The notes beneath the pieces are model-generated. The model was not told the origin of the DNA. It saw only the letters and a program-made list of their open reading frames with translations, and did not search any database. From positions 124,001 through 188,000 of the forward strand of contig JAUIRK010001059.1 of NCBI GenBank assembly GCA_030549495.1: a stretch of 64,000 nt of DNA. Direction: 5' to 3'. The stretch is from Nectonema munidae. Lineage: Eukaryota; Nematomorpha; Nectonematoida; Nectonematidae. Below, piece after piece: positions 12,499-23,500 of this stretch. A program made the position numbers and the translations under genes. Position 1 is the first letter of the stretch. The number at the start of each line of letters is the position of its first letter.

Positions 12499-12570
12499 TT
12501 AAACCGGAAAAACATTTGTCTTCATTTTTTATCTTATAGAATTGTGAAAATCTATCATGTTCCTCTAGAG

Positions 12571-12967
12571 CAGAGGTCGGGAACCTATGGCTCGCGAGCC
12601 AGACATGGCTCTTTTGATGACTGCTTTTGGCTCTCAAATAAATCAGGTGGAATTCAGGATAAAGGGAGGTATTGCGATAATGCATATCCTTCTTGCCAAT
12701 TCTACACTCTCTTAATTTCGTCATCATTACGAATCACGAGGACACAAATAAAGCTGATGGTGATGCAGGCTTTGCTTATTAATAAATAACTTCGATAAAA
12801 CAATGTTGTTTAAAATAAATTCAGAGTCTTATTACACTATAACATTGTTGGTCTTCTTTTCCATTTAGTTGTAATCAGTATTTAAAAATATGTATGGCTC
12901 TCAGAGGATTAGATTTTAAAATATGTGTTTTTTGGGCTCTTTTAGTCAAAAAGGTTCCCGACCCCTG
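12571..12967. mobile_element. hAT MITE 1 with perfect 8-bp target duplication
   Basis: Ends are CAGAGGTCGGGAACC and, inverted, CAGGGGTCGGGAACC. The element is flanked on both sides by CTCTAGAG (12563-12570, 12968-12975). Length 397 bp, no transposase; interior with repeated GGCTCT words. Perfect duplication indicates a fairly recent insertion. Confidence 0.9.
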
Positions 12968-13095
12968 CTCTAGAGGAACATTGGGCATATATGGAACTTT
13001 GTCTAATTATTATCACACTTGGAAAATAAAAAAATGAGAAAGTAAACTATTTATTATGATAATAATTGAAAAAACAATTAGGATGCAATCTAACG

Positions 13096-14663
13096 TTACA
13101 AGTAGCACACGTTTTTACTGTATTTTTTACATAGCATGCATCTTCCTTCGCTTTTCCCTGAAATAGGATGATGTAAACCAACGTTCAAGGTAGTCAATCT
13201 TCTTCCACTTGGCCCTAGTGTATTGTGATTTCTCGTTTTAGTGAATAACTCATGGACTATATCTCGAGTGAATGTTAAAAGGTCTTTATTTGGAAAGCAA
13301 TCAAGTTCAAGGTAGAGTACTAACAAAAGGATCTAGTAAATCCACACCTCCCATTCCAATGTTACATTCGTGAAAGCATGCTGGCTGAGAAATTTCTACT
13401 CTTTTTTTCATTTTCTTGCTGTATCTTTTTGTTGCAAATATTGGATCGATTGTAAGATAGTTGATCCAATCATACAACTTTGCTATCTTTCCATTGTACA
13501 ATGGCAACATTTCCATCACTATAACAATCTTAAAAACCTTTATCTTCATTTCTGTTAAAAAAAATTTATGGTATCAGTGGCCACTTTTTGATACGGTTTT
13601 CTCTAAGAGTACCAATAGCTATCCTTTTCTTTTAAGTTCATTTAAAAGATCATACGAATTGAAAAAGTTGTCGAAAAAAAGATAATGAGAAGAAGGATTT
13701 TCAATAACTTGTGACAAAAGATTTATAACAACATTTCTTCCCAAGTTATGAAACTTGTGATTGCTCGAAGAACCGGTGTATGTTTCAAAACAAATAGAAT
13801 AACCTGTTGATGAAGTAAGGACCCAATTTTTGAACCCAAATTTGATTGGCTTTCCTTTCAAAAATATTTTAGCGGAATGTTTTCCATCTTCAATGCAGAG
13901 TTTTTCGCTAAAAACACCAAACTTTTGTAAAGCCTTGTTCAAAAGGTTCTGTAACTTTTGAATTTTCGAAAGTGTATTATTTTTTTTTAATTTTCATTAT
14001 CTGCAAAATGGATGTATGCTTTTATCTCTTCGAATCTGTTTCTTGACATTTGTTTTGCTGCAAGTTCACAACAAACATCATCATCTTTCTGCCAATACAT
14101 TCTCTGATGAGGTCTGGTGTTGTACCCTGTCAACAAAGCTATCCCAATAAACTTGTGTAGCTCCATTTCATTCACATCCAATACATGATTTTTCTGTGCA
14201 GCATATCTATTTGATTCTTCCTATATCATTTTCAATATATCATCATTATAAAACAACTTGAACAGTTCAGCTGGTGATTTGTCTTTCAATTCAGAATTTT
14301 TAAACTTTATGGGAGTCATACTTTCATGTCTAAGTGCCTCTAAATATTTTGATTTTTTCCATTTGGGTAGTTCTTCCTTCACTTTTTTAGAACATGACGA
14401 GAGACTTTCACATTTGTTTTTAGGAGTCAAAAAACATTCAGTCTGCCTGAAACATCGTTTGGTAAAAGTTTTGTTGTTGAATCATTATCATCTTCTTCCT
14501 CCAAGTCAGTCAAAATTCCATCACCTGTTTCAGGTGGTAGAATTACTATACTTGTATCATTTTCATCGTCACACTCTAATACGGTATCAATAGCTTCTGA
14601 AAGAGTAAGCATTGAAACGATCTCTTCATTTTCATTGTTATTATCACTTTCAGAGTAAGACAT
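13096..14663 (-). pseudogene. piggyBac transposase remnant
   Basis: Reading from 14663 downwards: an acidic N-terminus (MSYSESDNNNENEE, 14663-14427), a Lys-rich linker and the start of the DDE domain (ELHKFIGIALLTGYNT...QKDDDVCCELAA near 14170-13990), the segment SSHYLFFDNFFNSYDLL (about 13690-13640) containing a DN catalytic pair, MGGVDLLD (13340), and a C-terminal Cys-rich end GRCMLCKKYSK (13140-13110). This order is diagnostic for piggyBac/PGBD proteins. The frame changes at least four times, so the copy cannot encode an intact enzyme. Confidence 0.85.
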
Positions 14664-14998
14664 TGCGAGGATAATGAAACAAAATCAAAGTAATGAAGAG
14701 GAAAAAATAATTTTTATAAAGGAGAGCAAACAAAGTGATTGATGTGCTTGCAAAACACTTGTGTCATTTTTGATAAATTGAAGATTAGTGTGTTACGTAA
14801 AGTAGTTTATCAAAACTATAATGTCTATCTTTTTAATAATGTATTCATGTGCCCATTGTTCCTCTACAGGAACATCCTGTGTCTTTCTTATTTATGTTTT
14901 GATGTCTAAATTTTTGTTATTTTAGTTCAATTAAATTTAAAATTAGTCTACTTCACAAGTTTAAAAACTTTTTATTAAGCTTGGCACTAATGGGTTAA

Positions 14999-16100
14999 TT
15001 TATTTAATAAACCAACTTTAGGAGTTTAATTCACTCAAAATATTTCATTTGTCAGTTAATTAGGTATCTCGATAGGACCTCCCTCGTTTTGGCTACAAAT
15101 TCGTTATCGGCTGGTAGTCTCTACATCATTTCTTCTATACTTTATACAGTATGCAATTTTGCTATTCATTCTATGATCGTTTCTTGGTAGCTCTTTTTTA
15201 ATTATAAATTTATTTCTGCAATCTGTGTTCGAAAAAACTTTTTTAAGGATTTATTTTGAACAGATTTTTCCTCTCTCAAAGTATTCTGATTAAAGAATCT
15301 TCTTGATATTAGGCTTTTTTTTTAATCAGTATCGTGTATTTTATTATCAGGCCTGAATATTTTTCAGCCAATCTAACTGAAAGATTTTTTCTGATGAATC
15401 ATTTGTGGTGTTCATTGTTCAATTACAAAAAGTTGCCCACCTTCGTCACCTAAAAGATTCAATTATTCAATTTTAATTTCATAAAAGGGAGCTTTATAAT
15501 TTCATAAAAAGTCACCAACTAAATTGCAAAGAACACACCAAGCATCTTTTTGACATAATTCAATTTTAATTAAAAATATCTTGAAAGTGACTAAATTCTT
15601 ACATATTGGCATCTGAGTCATTTTTAATAACTCCGACATATTGTATATTTTCAGATTTCCTACCATTCTTAGTAATTAATAAGAAATTAGATAATTGGAA
15701 TCCTAGATTATAGGATATAGATTTAAATATTTTTCATTTGTAAAAGAGGAATTTCTTTTTGACGGTCAAAATCTTTTTTGAAGCACCCAATATTAGATTA
15801 TTACAGCCACTTTCTAGTTCATTAGAACATGCTAGATCTTCATTTAGTCAAGATACATATTTTTTTTAATTATTTCTTTTGATCACACGTTCTCTTTTCA
15901 ATTAGTTTTCAGTTTCTTCCTTATCTCATACTAATCTTTAAAAGATTTTATAATACGTTTTGTTTTTTTTAAAATAAATATTCATACTCAAGATGATTGA
16001 AGAAAGTATTATAAGCTAAAATATATAGAAAATAAGTATATTTTTACTATAAAACTAATATACAACGATTTTTTGAAAAAATTTTGCAGAACTGATTTTA
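14999..16100. other. Intergenic, with the left copy of an inverted repeat
   Basis: Apart from the ~80-base repeat at 15465-15550 no gene or transposon domain is recognised. Confidence 0.35.
15465..15550 (+). repeat. Left copy of an ~80-bp inverted repeat
   Basis: The core CATAAAAGGGAGCTTTATAA and the roughly 55 bases after it recur, almost without change, as the reverse complement at 18735-18828. The intervening 3.2 kb contains an RTE fragment and family A copy 2. Confidence 0.8.
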
Positions 16101-16129
16101 AGGCATATATCACTAATTTAATTAGCACT

Positions 16130-16480
16130 TTCAGATATTTTTTAACCGTATTAACCAAAATGGAATACAGAAATAAAATAAGCATAGTCGATTTGTTATA
16201 AAAACTGATATTTTATTTTTTTGAAAATATTTTTGGAGACAGTATCTAGAAGTAAACCGCAAATCTGATTGAAGCTTCCAGATTAAAACCCTAAATGCGA
16301 TTTTAAAACATCTAAATGCAAAAACTGATTTCAGAAATAAAACTAGCATGGTTGATTATTTCATGTAAAATTAGAGAATATTTTTGGAGATAGTCTTCAG
16401 ACGTAAACCGCAAATTTTATTAACACCCTAAATCCAAAATCTGAGTCCAGAAATAAAACCAGTATGGTTGAATTGGTAAG
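16130..16480 (+). repeat. Two to three units of a ~150-bp dispersed tandem repeat
   Basis: The signature GTAAACCGCAAAT recurs at about 16253 and 16404 (151-base spacing), each followed by CCCTAA and AGAAATAAAA-CAGTATGG-like words. The same unit forms a larger block at 62990-63740. Confidence 0.65.
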
Positions 16481-16629
16481 CCATGATTATTGAAAAAATT
16501 ATATAATATATTAAAAACTATATAATTATAAATTTTCAAAGGAGTGTATAATATAGAACCTAAGTTATAAGGTTACTACAGATAATGTCAAAATTTGTAC
16601 AATTAATTTTTTTAATGAAAACGCCCCCC

Positions 16630-17550
16630 TCTTCATCCCTAATAGAGTAATGCCCACCAAATCACCTGACTTGGATACGATCAAAAGCTTTCTCAAGATC
16701 AATGAACACCATGAATAAATCTTTTCCAACGCATATGCTTTTCGATTAATTGTCTCACGGCAAAAATAGCGCCAATTCTGCTTTTACAAGGCATAACAAC
16801 ACACTTTTTCTCCATCTTTCAGGCATTCTCTTTCCTAAATCATGTCGTTGCCTATCTTGGCTAATGCGTTTTCCAATCCACACAGCTGTAAAGCTTCTAT
16901 TAATACATCACTTGGACCAGTTGCTTTATCCATCTTCATCTTTGACAATGCTTGTGTGACTTCTTCACCAGAAACTTCACACACAGGTCATTAGGTCTAG
17001 TTTGCAACATTTTGTCCCATGTGAATTGTTTATTTAATAATTCCTCGCAGTAATCCATTCATAGCTTCAGTCTATCATTTAAGTCTCTATTTTGATCTCT
17101 CATGCATGGATTTCCTTCTTGCTCTTTGCGCCATAACCGTCACTCTCTTTGCCAACATGTCCATTAAAATCTAAAAGCACACACTTTCCTTACACCTTTA
17201 ACATTTCTCTATTCAAATTCGCACAGAATGATTCCTTTTCTTCTGTACTTAAACCACACTGCGGAGCATAGACTGATAGCACAGTTAGAACTTCACTTCC
17301 AACTGCTAATTTCAGAATTATTATCCTATCACTTACGCATCTTACAGTAATCGCCTTGTCTGCCCACAAATCCTCCTTCCTGCTTAGGATTATTACCACT
17401 CCAGTACAATTTGTAAGGCTCATCAGCACTTTTGATAATTTTAGTGCCCTTATTTTTGTACTTCACCTCTTGTAAACCTGCAATCCCACTACGGATTATA
17501 AATTTGCTGTAGCCAATCTCAAGGTCAGCCTACAATTACGTATCTGCTTT
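16630..17550 (-). mobile_element. RTE-type LINE fragment 1 (endonuclease plus start of RT)
   Basis: On the - strand from about 17545 the sequence reads an APE-like endonuclease: AGLQEVKYKNKGTKII, KLYWSGN, CVSDRIIILKL, VYAPQCGLSTEEKESF. Further down comes the start of the RT domain, DLFMVFIDLEKAFDRIQVR, near 16700. Several frame breaks and the loss of the rest of RT make it dead. Same family as the copies at 33.2, 46.6 and 29.3 kb. Confidence 0.8.
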
Positions 17551-17659
17551 TCGTTTTAAATAACTTTTTTTAATATTATGACCTTTTAGTACTTAAATTT
17601 AGTATAAGTAAGGAGGATATTTGGTTCCTAAAATTTATATTATTCCCTTTGTCAATTTC

Positions 17660-18740
17660 GGGAATCAGAATCTTAAAATGACTAATGGACTATGCAAAAA
17701 TATTTCTTATGTTTTTTCTAGAATGGAGAATCAAACATCACATAAGGTTGTTAAAGGTGCCAAAGCATATGCAGTTTACTTTGGAATGATCAAGACTAGA
17801 CATGGGGTTCTCATCTAATTTAAGGAAGTTAATTGTCCGTCAAACTTAGAAGGCTGGCTAAGAAGGACAGGAAGATGCATGCCTTTTGCTATCCCACAAA
17901 TATAGAGAGGACCTAAAAATCAACAAGATGACTGTTATAGGGCTAAGGATTAGTGATAGAAATTACAAAGTATTGAAAGAGAAAAGCTAGGAATGCTCTT
18001 CACATGTGAAGATTCTATTTCTGAAATATTAGAAAACAGTAGTAATGAAAGTTCAGATTTAAACATTTCAGAAAAACAAACTTCCGAACCGCATTTTCCC
18101 ACTCAAATAGATCTAGATGATTTGATAAGAGACTTGAACCGTAGTAAATGTGGAGCATAAATTTTAACCACAAGACTGAAACTTATTTAACAAAAATTGC
18201 GTAGTAATTATGTACATAAGGAGTTTCAAGGTCACTACGTATGGGGCCATTTATGTCACTGTAGTGACATTGATGGCCTATTTGCTGTCACAGGTAAAGA
18301 AAACTTCTGCTGATTAGAGACTTTTTATAAAGAGTTGGATGAAAAAGCCTAAGTCAGTATCACTCTACATAATGGTAATCTTTATCCATCTCTACCTCGT
18401 ACGCACTCAGTTCCTGACTAGGAAAATGTTAGATACTTTTCATGAAATTTGGTTATCATAATTCGAATGGGTGCCTGTGGAGATTTTGAAAAATTGCTTA
18501 TTTACTTAGAATGCAGAAAGGATATACAAAATATCTATGTTTTCATTGCTTAAGGAACAGCAGAGCTGATGTCAGCATTGTAAAAAAGTTGTGTGGTCAT
18601 ATCTAAACATTTTGAAGGACAAACACTCAAGGAACTCCATTCGATATTTCCAAAAGTATGCGAAATGAAATCAAAATTTGTGTCATTATAACCCCAAATG
18701 TCAAAAAGATGCTTGAAAGTGTAAATAGTTTCAAAAAGAT
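17660..18740 (+). mobile_element. Family A copy 2 (degraded)
   Basis: Matches copy 1 and copy 3 in order across three frames: HKVVKGAKAYAVYFGM (17740-17790), GRCMPFAIP and PKNQQDDCY (17870-17930), an acidic stretch, HFPTQIDLDDLIRDLNRSK (18090-18150), the CSDIDGLFA segment (18260), SLHNGNLYPSLP (18360-18400), and QKGYTKYLCFHCLRNSRAD (18515-18570). The C-terminal third is missing. Identity is much lower than in copy 1, so it is older. Confidence 0.65.
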
Positions 18741-18828
18741 GCTTGGTGTGTTCTTTGCAATTTAGTTGGTGACTTTTTATGAAATTATAAAGCTCCCTTT
18801 TATGAAACCCATCTATATTTCAAAATTG
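18735..18828 (-). repeat. Right copy of the ~80-bp inverted repeat
   Basis: Reverse complement of 15465-15550, with the same core (TTATAAAGCTCCCTTTTATG). It starts right where family A copy 2 fades out. Confidence 0.8.
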
Positions 18829-20071
18829 AATGATTTATTTACCTTATAAATTCACTCAAGCGGCGCAAAATAAATTAACCCTTTTTTCATTTTATATGTA
18901 TAATAATTCATGTATATAGCAAAAAATGTATTTGTGAGGTATAGAAATTTAGTTAACATGAATGTAGAGAAAAATCTATTAAAATGTATAGAAATTTTCT
19001 TTACAAAACATAAACAAATTAGAGAAATGGCGTGACCATAGCGGAATCATGTTGGAAATGATGAATAAACAAATTAAACACGTTTAATGAGACGGTTAAT
19101 AGGTTGATGTTTGATGATTTGCAAAGGGTATGATGAAAATATTTATCTGGTAAAATATTGTATGGTGATTGAAGCTAATTGCGTCAGGTATGGTGAGTTT
19201 GTTTGAAATAATATGTTGTAAATTAGCGAAATGACGACTGCATAGCGAAATCATGTTGGCAATGGTGATTTAAATATTCCGAAATGTTTTTTAAATGCGA
19301 AAATAAAGATGAGGATGAAGCTGCCTTTAATTCAAATATGACTTCCCAGCTTTTCTATATTTTTATTTAGAATCCAAGTATTTTGATATCCCATTCAATA
19401 AATAATAAAAACAACAGCTCCACGACAAAGCCAACCATTTGCCACGTCTGCCTGGCATCAATTGAAGTTTTAGACGACTTCATTTGTTCCATCAAACATT
19501 GCGAATTAACTGAAAAACTACTTATTTCCAATGATGAAAGTGCATCCTCTTCACTACACAAATGTCATTTGTCCTGTTTTAATATCTGGAAAAAGCTACA
19601 TAATAAATAAAGGATTTAGGTATACGTGGTTCAGAAGTTTTCTAAAAATATATTCATTTTTTGTCAATCTTATATCGAATAAAGATCGTGTGTGCGTGTC
19701 ATTAACAAAATATTTTAATGATTATTGAAAACAATATCCTAAAAATGACCATGATAAATAAATTATTATTCCTCGATTTCTGTCTTTCGATATCATCCTT
19801 TTTTGTTATTATGTGTTTGTGTATAGTGGACAAAACGTAAAGTATCATTTATTAGTTATTTAAAATACAAAACATCAACGAATGACTTCCGCCAAGTCAA
19901 TTCAGAAATAGAACTGGTTTTTTGCAAATTTAACATAATGAGCGATGTATATAAAAATTGTATAAAATTGACCATTTTCAAAGAACTTCAGAATAATGAA
20001 AAATAGACGGAACTTGTCAACCTGAAGCTTCACACTTTGTGAATATGACGGTGAACGTTGTAATCAATAAT
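18829..20071. other. Intergenic space between convergent genes; nothing recognised
   Basis: A+T-rich, with small unsupported open frames on both strands. No transposon domain, RNA gene or exon could be supported. Confidence 0.35.
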
Positions 20072-20077
20072 TTTATT
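20072..20077 (-). terminator. Poly(A) signal for the USP gene
   Basis: TTTATT on the + strand is AATAAA on the - strand, 76 bases past the USP stop codon at 20155-20153. Confidence 0.45.
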
Positions 20078-20152
20078 CGAGTAAAAGATGTGTGGCGTAT
20101 AACAAAATAAATTGGTGATTAAGTTATTAATAAAAATAATAAAAGAAAACTG

Positions 20153-20506
20153 TTAACAAGGATGCTGTTGCATGTGGTAAAATATGATGTAAGCGTCAGA
20201 GTTGATGATTTTATTGGGATCCGTGATCTCAGAAACATTCGTATCGCTTATGTAATACCAGAAAGACGAGTCGCCATCTTTGTTGCCGAGCGGTGCTGAT
20301 GACTGTTGCCCGTTGCTGCCACTCACCACCACACGGTTAAGTGCTTCTTCTATCTTCACGGACATCTTACTATTTTTGATGCTTTTAACAAAATGGATAA
20401 ATGCATTCGTATGTATCTTTGGCTTTACGTGTATGTAGTAGTGCCCAGATTTAAGTGAACCAGTGTGGCATATAACTGCGTATAAGCTGTACTTGCTTTT
20501 GCTGGT
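20153..20506 (-). CDS. USP gene, terminal exon with catalytic His and Asp
   Basis: Acceptor cggcgtttttag. 117 codons to a TAA stop: KYSLYAVICHTGSLKSGHYY (catalytic His), a Lys-rich spacer, then FWYYISDTNVSEI (Asp) and INSDAYIIFYHM. This C-terminal signature is typical of USP16/45. Higher G+C than the flanks. Confidence 0.92.
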   Translation of the reverse strand, partial: TSKSKYSLYAVICHTGSLKSGHYYIHVKPKIHTNAFIHFVKSIKNSKMSVKIEEALNRVVVSGSNGQQSSAPLGNKDGDSSFWYYISDTNVSEITDPNKIINSDAYIIFYHMQQHPC

Positions 20507-23500
20507 CTAAAAACGCCGTTTTTCACAAGAAGGGATAGAAATTTTATTTTACCTTATTTGAGTAGAGATAATATTCGCCCATGTCCAAATTTAAAGGAAA
20601 AGATATGCGTTGATTGTCTTTTTGTAGAATTCCTCCTTCCTAAATAACAACATAGTAAACAAGCTTGTTGCCTAGAAAAGAACTTATTTTAAATCTTGAA
20701 ATTTTAGATCAAATATAGACTTGAAAAAAACTAAGATTTTGATATTTACAGTACTCTTATCGTCGTATTCAAATTTAATGATTACAAAGAAGTTTTTATC
20801 TCAACTTTAGTAAAAATTGACTTCATACTTTATAATTAATATTTGAGCGTTAATCAAAATTAAAATATCTTGTTCTAACGCTTAATTTTTATTGAAACAT
20901 TTTTGATATTTGCCTATAGTTAAAAGGTATATCTAAGTCACTTCAACATATTTATAAAAAAAAGTGGATGTAAAGACAAACCGCCCTTAACACACGAGTT
21001 TGACTGATTCAAAAAACAAATTATGAAAATATAGAATTTGTGATCTCACTCCTCACAAAAAGTGGAAAGTAATATCATATTTGAAATGAAATCCACTTTG
21101 GAAAAACTCTTTGCAATTTTGGCCAGTCCAATAAAACCCGGTTGGGTTTTTGTGAGTAAAACCCTCTTCATAAAACCTATTACCCAGCTTTTTTAGATTT
21201 AAAAAAAAAGCATTTTTTGCCTATTTTTCTCAAATTTGAAAAAATTAAAAAAAATCCAACAACTCTATCAAAAGAGAAAATAACAAAACCGGTGAAAATG
21301 CAGCAATTTTCAAATTTTGATTAAATAATAATTGTTCAATAAATTTATTCATTACTTTTTTTCAAACAAATATTTTTAAGATTTTTTTGTTGAAAACCTT
21401 TTTGTAGTATATCGTATTTGATAATAATATATAAAGATATAAATATGAAACTTTCACATTGAAGTCAAATATCATTTCATAAATTTATATCGTTTATCAT
21501 TACAAATTATTGCCCAATTTGGCGCGGGTATTTTCCAACTGGCCATGTCAAAGGTATCTTGGATGAAGAACTCGTATTTTGTATGTAGTTAAAATGAAAT
21601 TCAAATAAAAAGATCTACCTGATAAAGGCGCTTTAGATGAAACGTCAAAATAAATGGCAATTGTGAGAGAAATGAAAACTTGAGTGCGTCTGAGAGCAAT
21701 TTTTGGTTGGAAAAACGAGGAGGTGAGGCTTCTTTTTCCTTGACGTCGACTTTTTGACAAGTGGAACATGAATACTGGTTGCAGCCGTGCATTAACTCTA
21801 CTCTGAAGAAGTGGGAGATAAGCTGGCTCAGATTGTTGCACTTTTCTGTTGATTCAGAACCGTCACCTTTTTTACCTGAGTCCAACTTCAAAAAATATCA
21901 ACATCCTACTCATTAAAGCATGTGAGAGAGAAAAAAGGTAAAAAAAAAAGCTTTCATAATTTATAAACATGCATATGTAACAAGTTTGAGTCTAATTATG
22001 TTTTGAAAGTGTGGTGGTATTCAAGACTTAAATTGACATTTACCGAAAGATATTTGGCTAAGCGGAAATTTTGTCAGAAAAAACATTTTAACAAAAGGAC
22101 AGCTGCTCACGAAAATTTTACCAAACATTTTTCAAAAAAAAATTTTTATTTTTAAAAGCACTTGACATTTTATCATTTTAAATTCACTCATCATACCACT
22201 TTGTAGAGTTCATCAGTTTTTACTCATTTCATCATACCACGTTTCAAATTATTAACGAGAAATAATCGCTCTATTTTGTTAATGTACAAATAATAATAAT
22301 TCATATAGCAAGGTCTCTACAGTATATAAATAATAGTTTGTTGACTGTGCACCGGCCATTTCATACTCTGTTATTGATTTATGTGCGTCACTATATAGCT
22401 ATATATAATTTTGCCACTTCGACTTTAAAAATTTATAATTATGCATTGAAATTTGAAATAATATTATAAATCTCCAAAAAGTATGACGGCATATAGCATA
22501 TTTCAAGGTTGTTTATGAATGTCAATATTTTATAGTCATTGAAAGATTTCCTGAATTTGAGATTTCTGCTTTGTGTTGCAAACGAAATATTTCTTTTATT
22601 TTTTCAACATAATTTATTAAAATGTTCTATTGATTTGTATTTTTAGTTTAGTGTCTTTCTTGTATTGTCTTCAAATAGATTTTCAATAACCTTTATCTCT
22701 AAGACAAAACAATACAATTCATAAATTGAATTTTTCTTAAAAACTTTCTGCTCCTTTACAAATAAATTTTAACGTAAAATAAAAAAGTTTTCTTTAATTT
22801 TATTGAATATTTCAGCCTTTTTCTTTGGGTTGCAAAAATACAAGGCTTGTGCTAAGATGATAAACATTTTTATGTCGCCTTTTTGCAATGTTGCACGCTA
22901 AATAAAGTTACTGGAAAAAGTGAGAATGAAAATTTCAAGATACAGAAGTCATATAAATTTCAACAATTCAATCCTTCATCAGCAAGTTTTTGCCAAAGAA
23001 TAAAGTTTTTTCAACTCCTTCCTTCCTTTTTACAAAAATTTGGTTTGTAAGTGCATCAAAAAACGGATTTCTTTTTACTATCGGGAAATTTCAAAGGAAT
23101 TCTAAAAAAGTTGTTTTTTGAATGAAATAAGAAACTATCTTACAGAAACTGGCTTGTCACAACTTCTTGATACAATTCATTCTAAACGCCATCAAAACTT
23201 TTGAAGAAAAAGAGTGATCATGATAACAAGCTTTTCCTTTTGACAAAAAAGGTTCCAAATAAACACGAAAAAAAGCTAATTATTATAGATAGTAACATAT
23301 GGGTCAAGAATTTATCTTCGAAAACCTGACTCAGAAAGAAAAAAGCCTTCTTCAGTTTGGTCCCAAATTCGTTCCCACAATGAGCAAGATTAAAAACATA
23401 ATTGGTTGCTCATTTTAAGGTGATCATTTGTAATATTGAAAACAAAATCATGACAGAACAAAGCAAAATCGTATCAAATCAAAGTGAAAAATACTGATTC

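Larger units (their letters stand above)
12499..14998 (-). mobile_element. piggyBac element 1, host of a nested hAT MITE
   Basis: The right end is clear: TTAA at 14995-14998 followed (reading -) by CCCATTAGTGCC. Both ends carry a subterminal palindrome followed by ACAATGGGC (right end) or ACATTGGGC (left end): 14857-14876 and the split one at 12560-12980. Between them lies a piggyBac transposase on the - strand. The left TTAA is uncertain (12499-12502 or 12476-12479). The left palindrome is interrupted by a 397-bp hAT MITE. Confidence 0.75.

Noticed and set aside
13370-14593. Several + strand frames of 60-110 codons over the piggyBac
   Set aside because: Antisense to the recognisable piggyBac transposase on the - strand.
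21548-21841. 97-codon - strand frame overlapping USP exon 7
   Set aside because: Different frame from the conserved USP reading; the conserved frame has CSTC and HLKR motifs.
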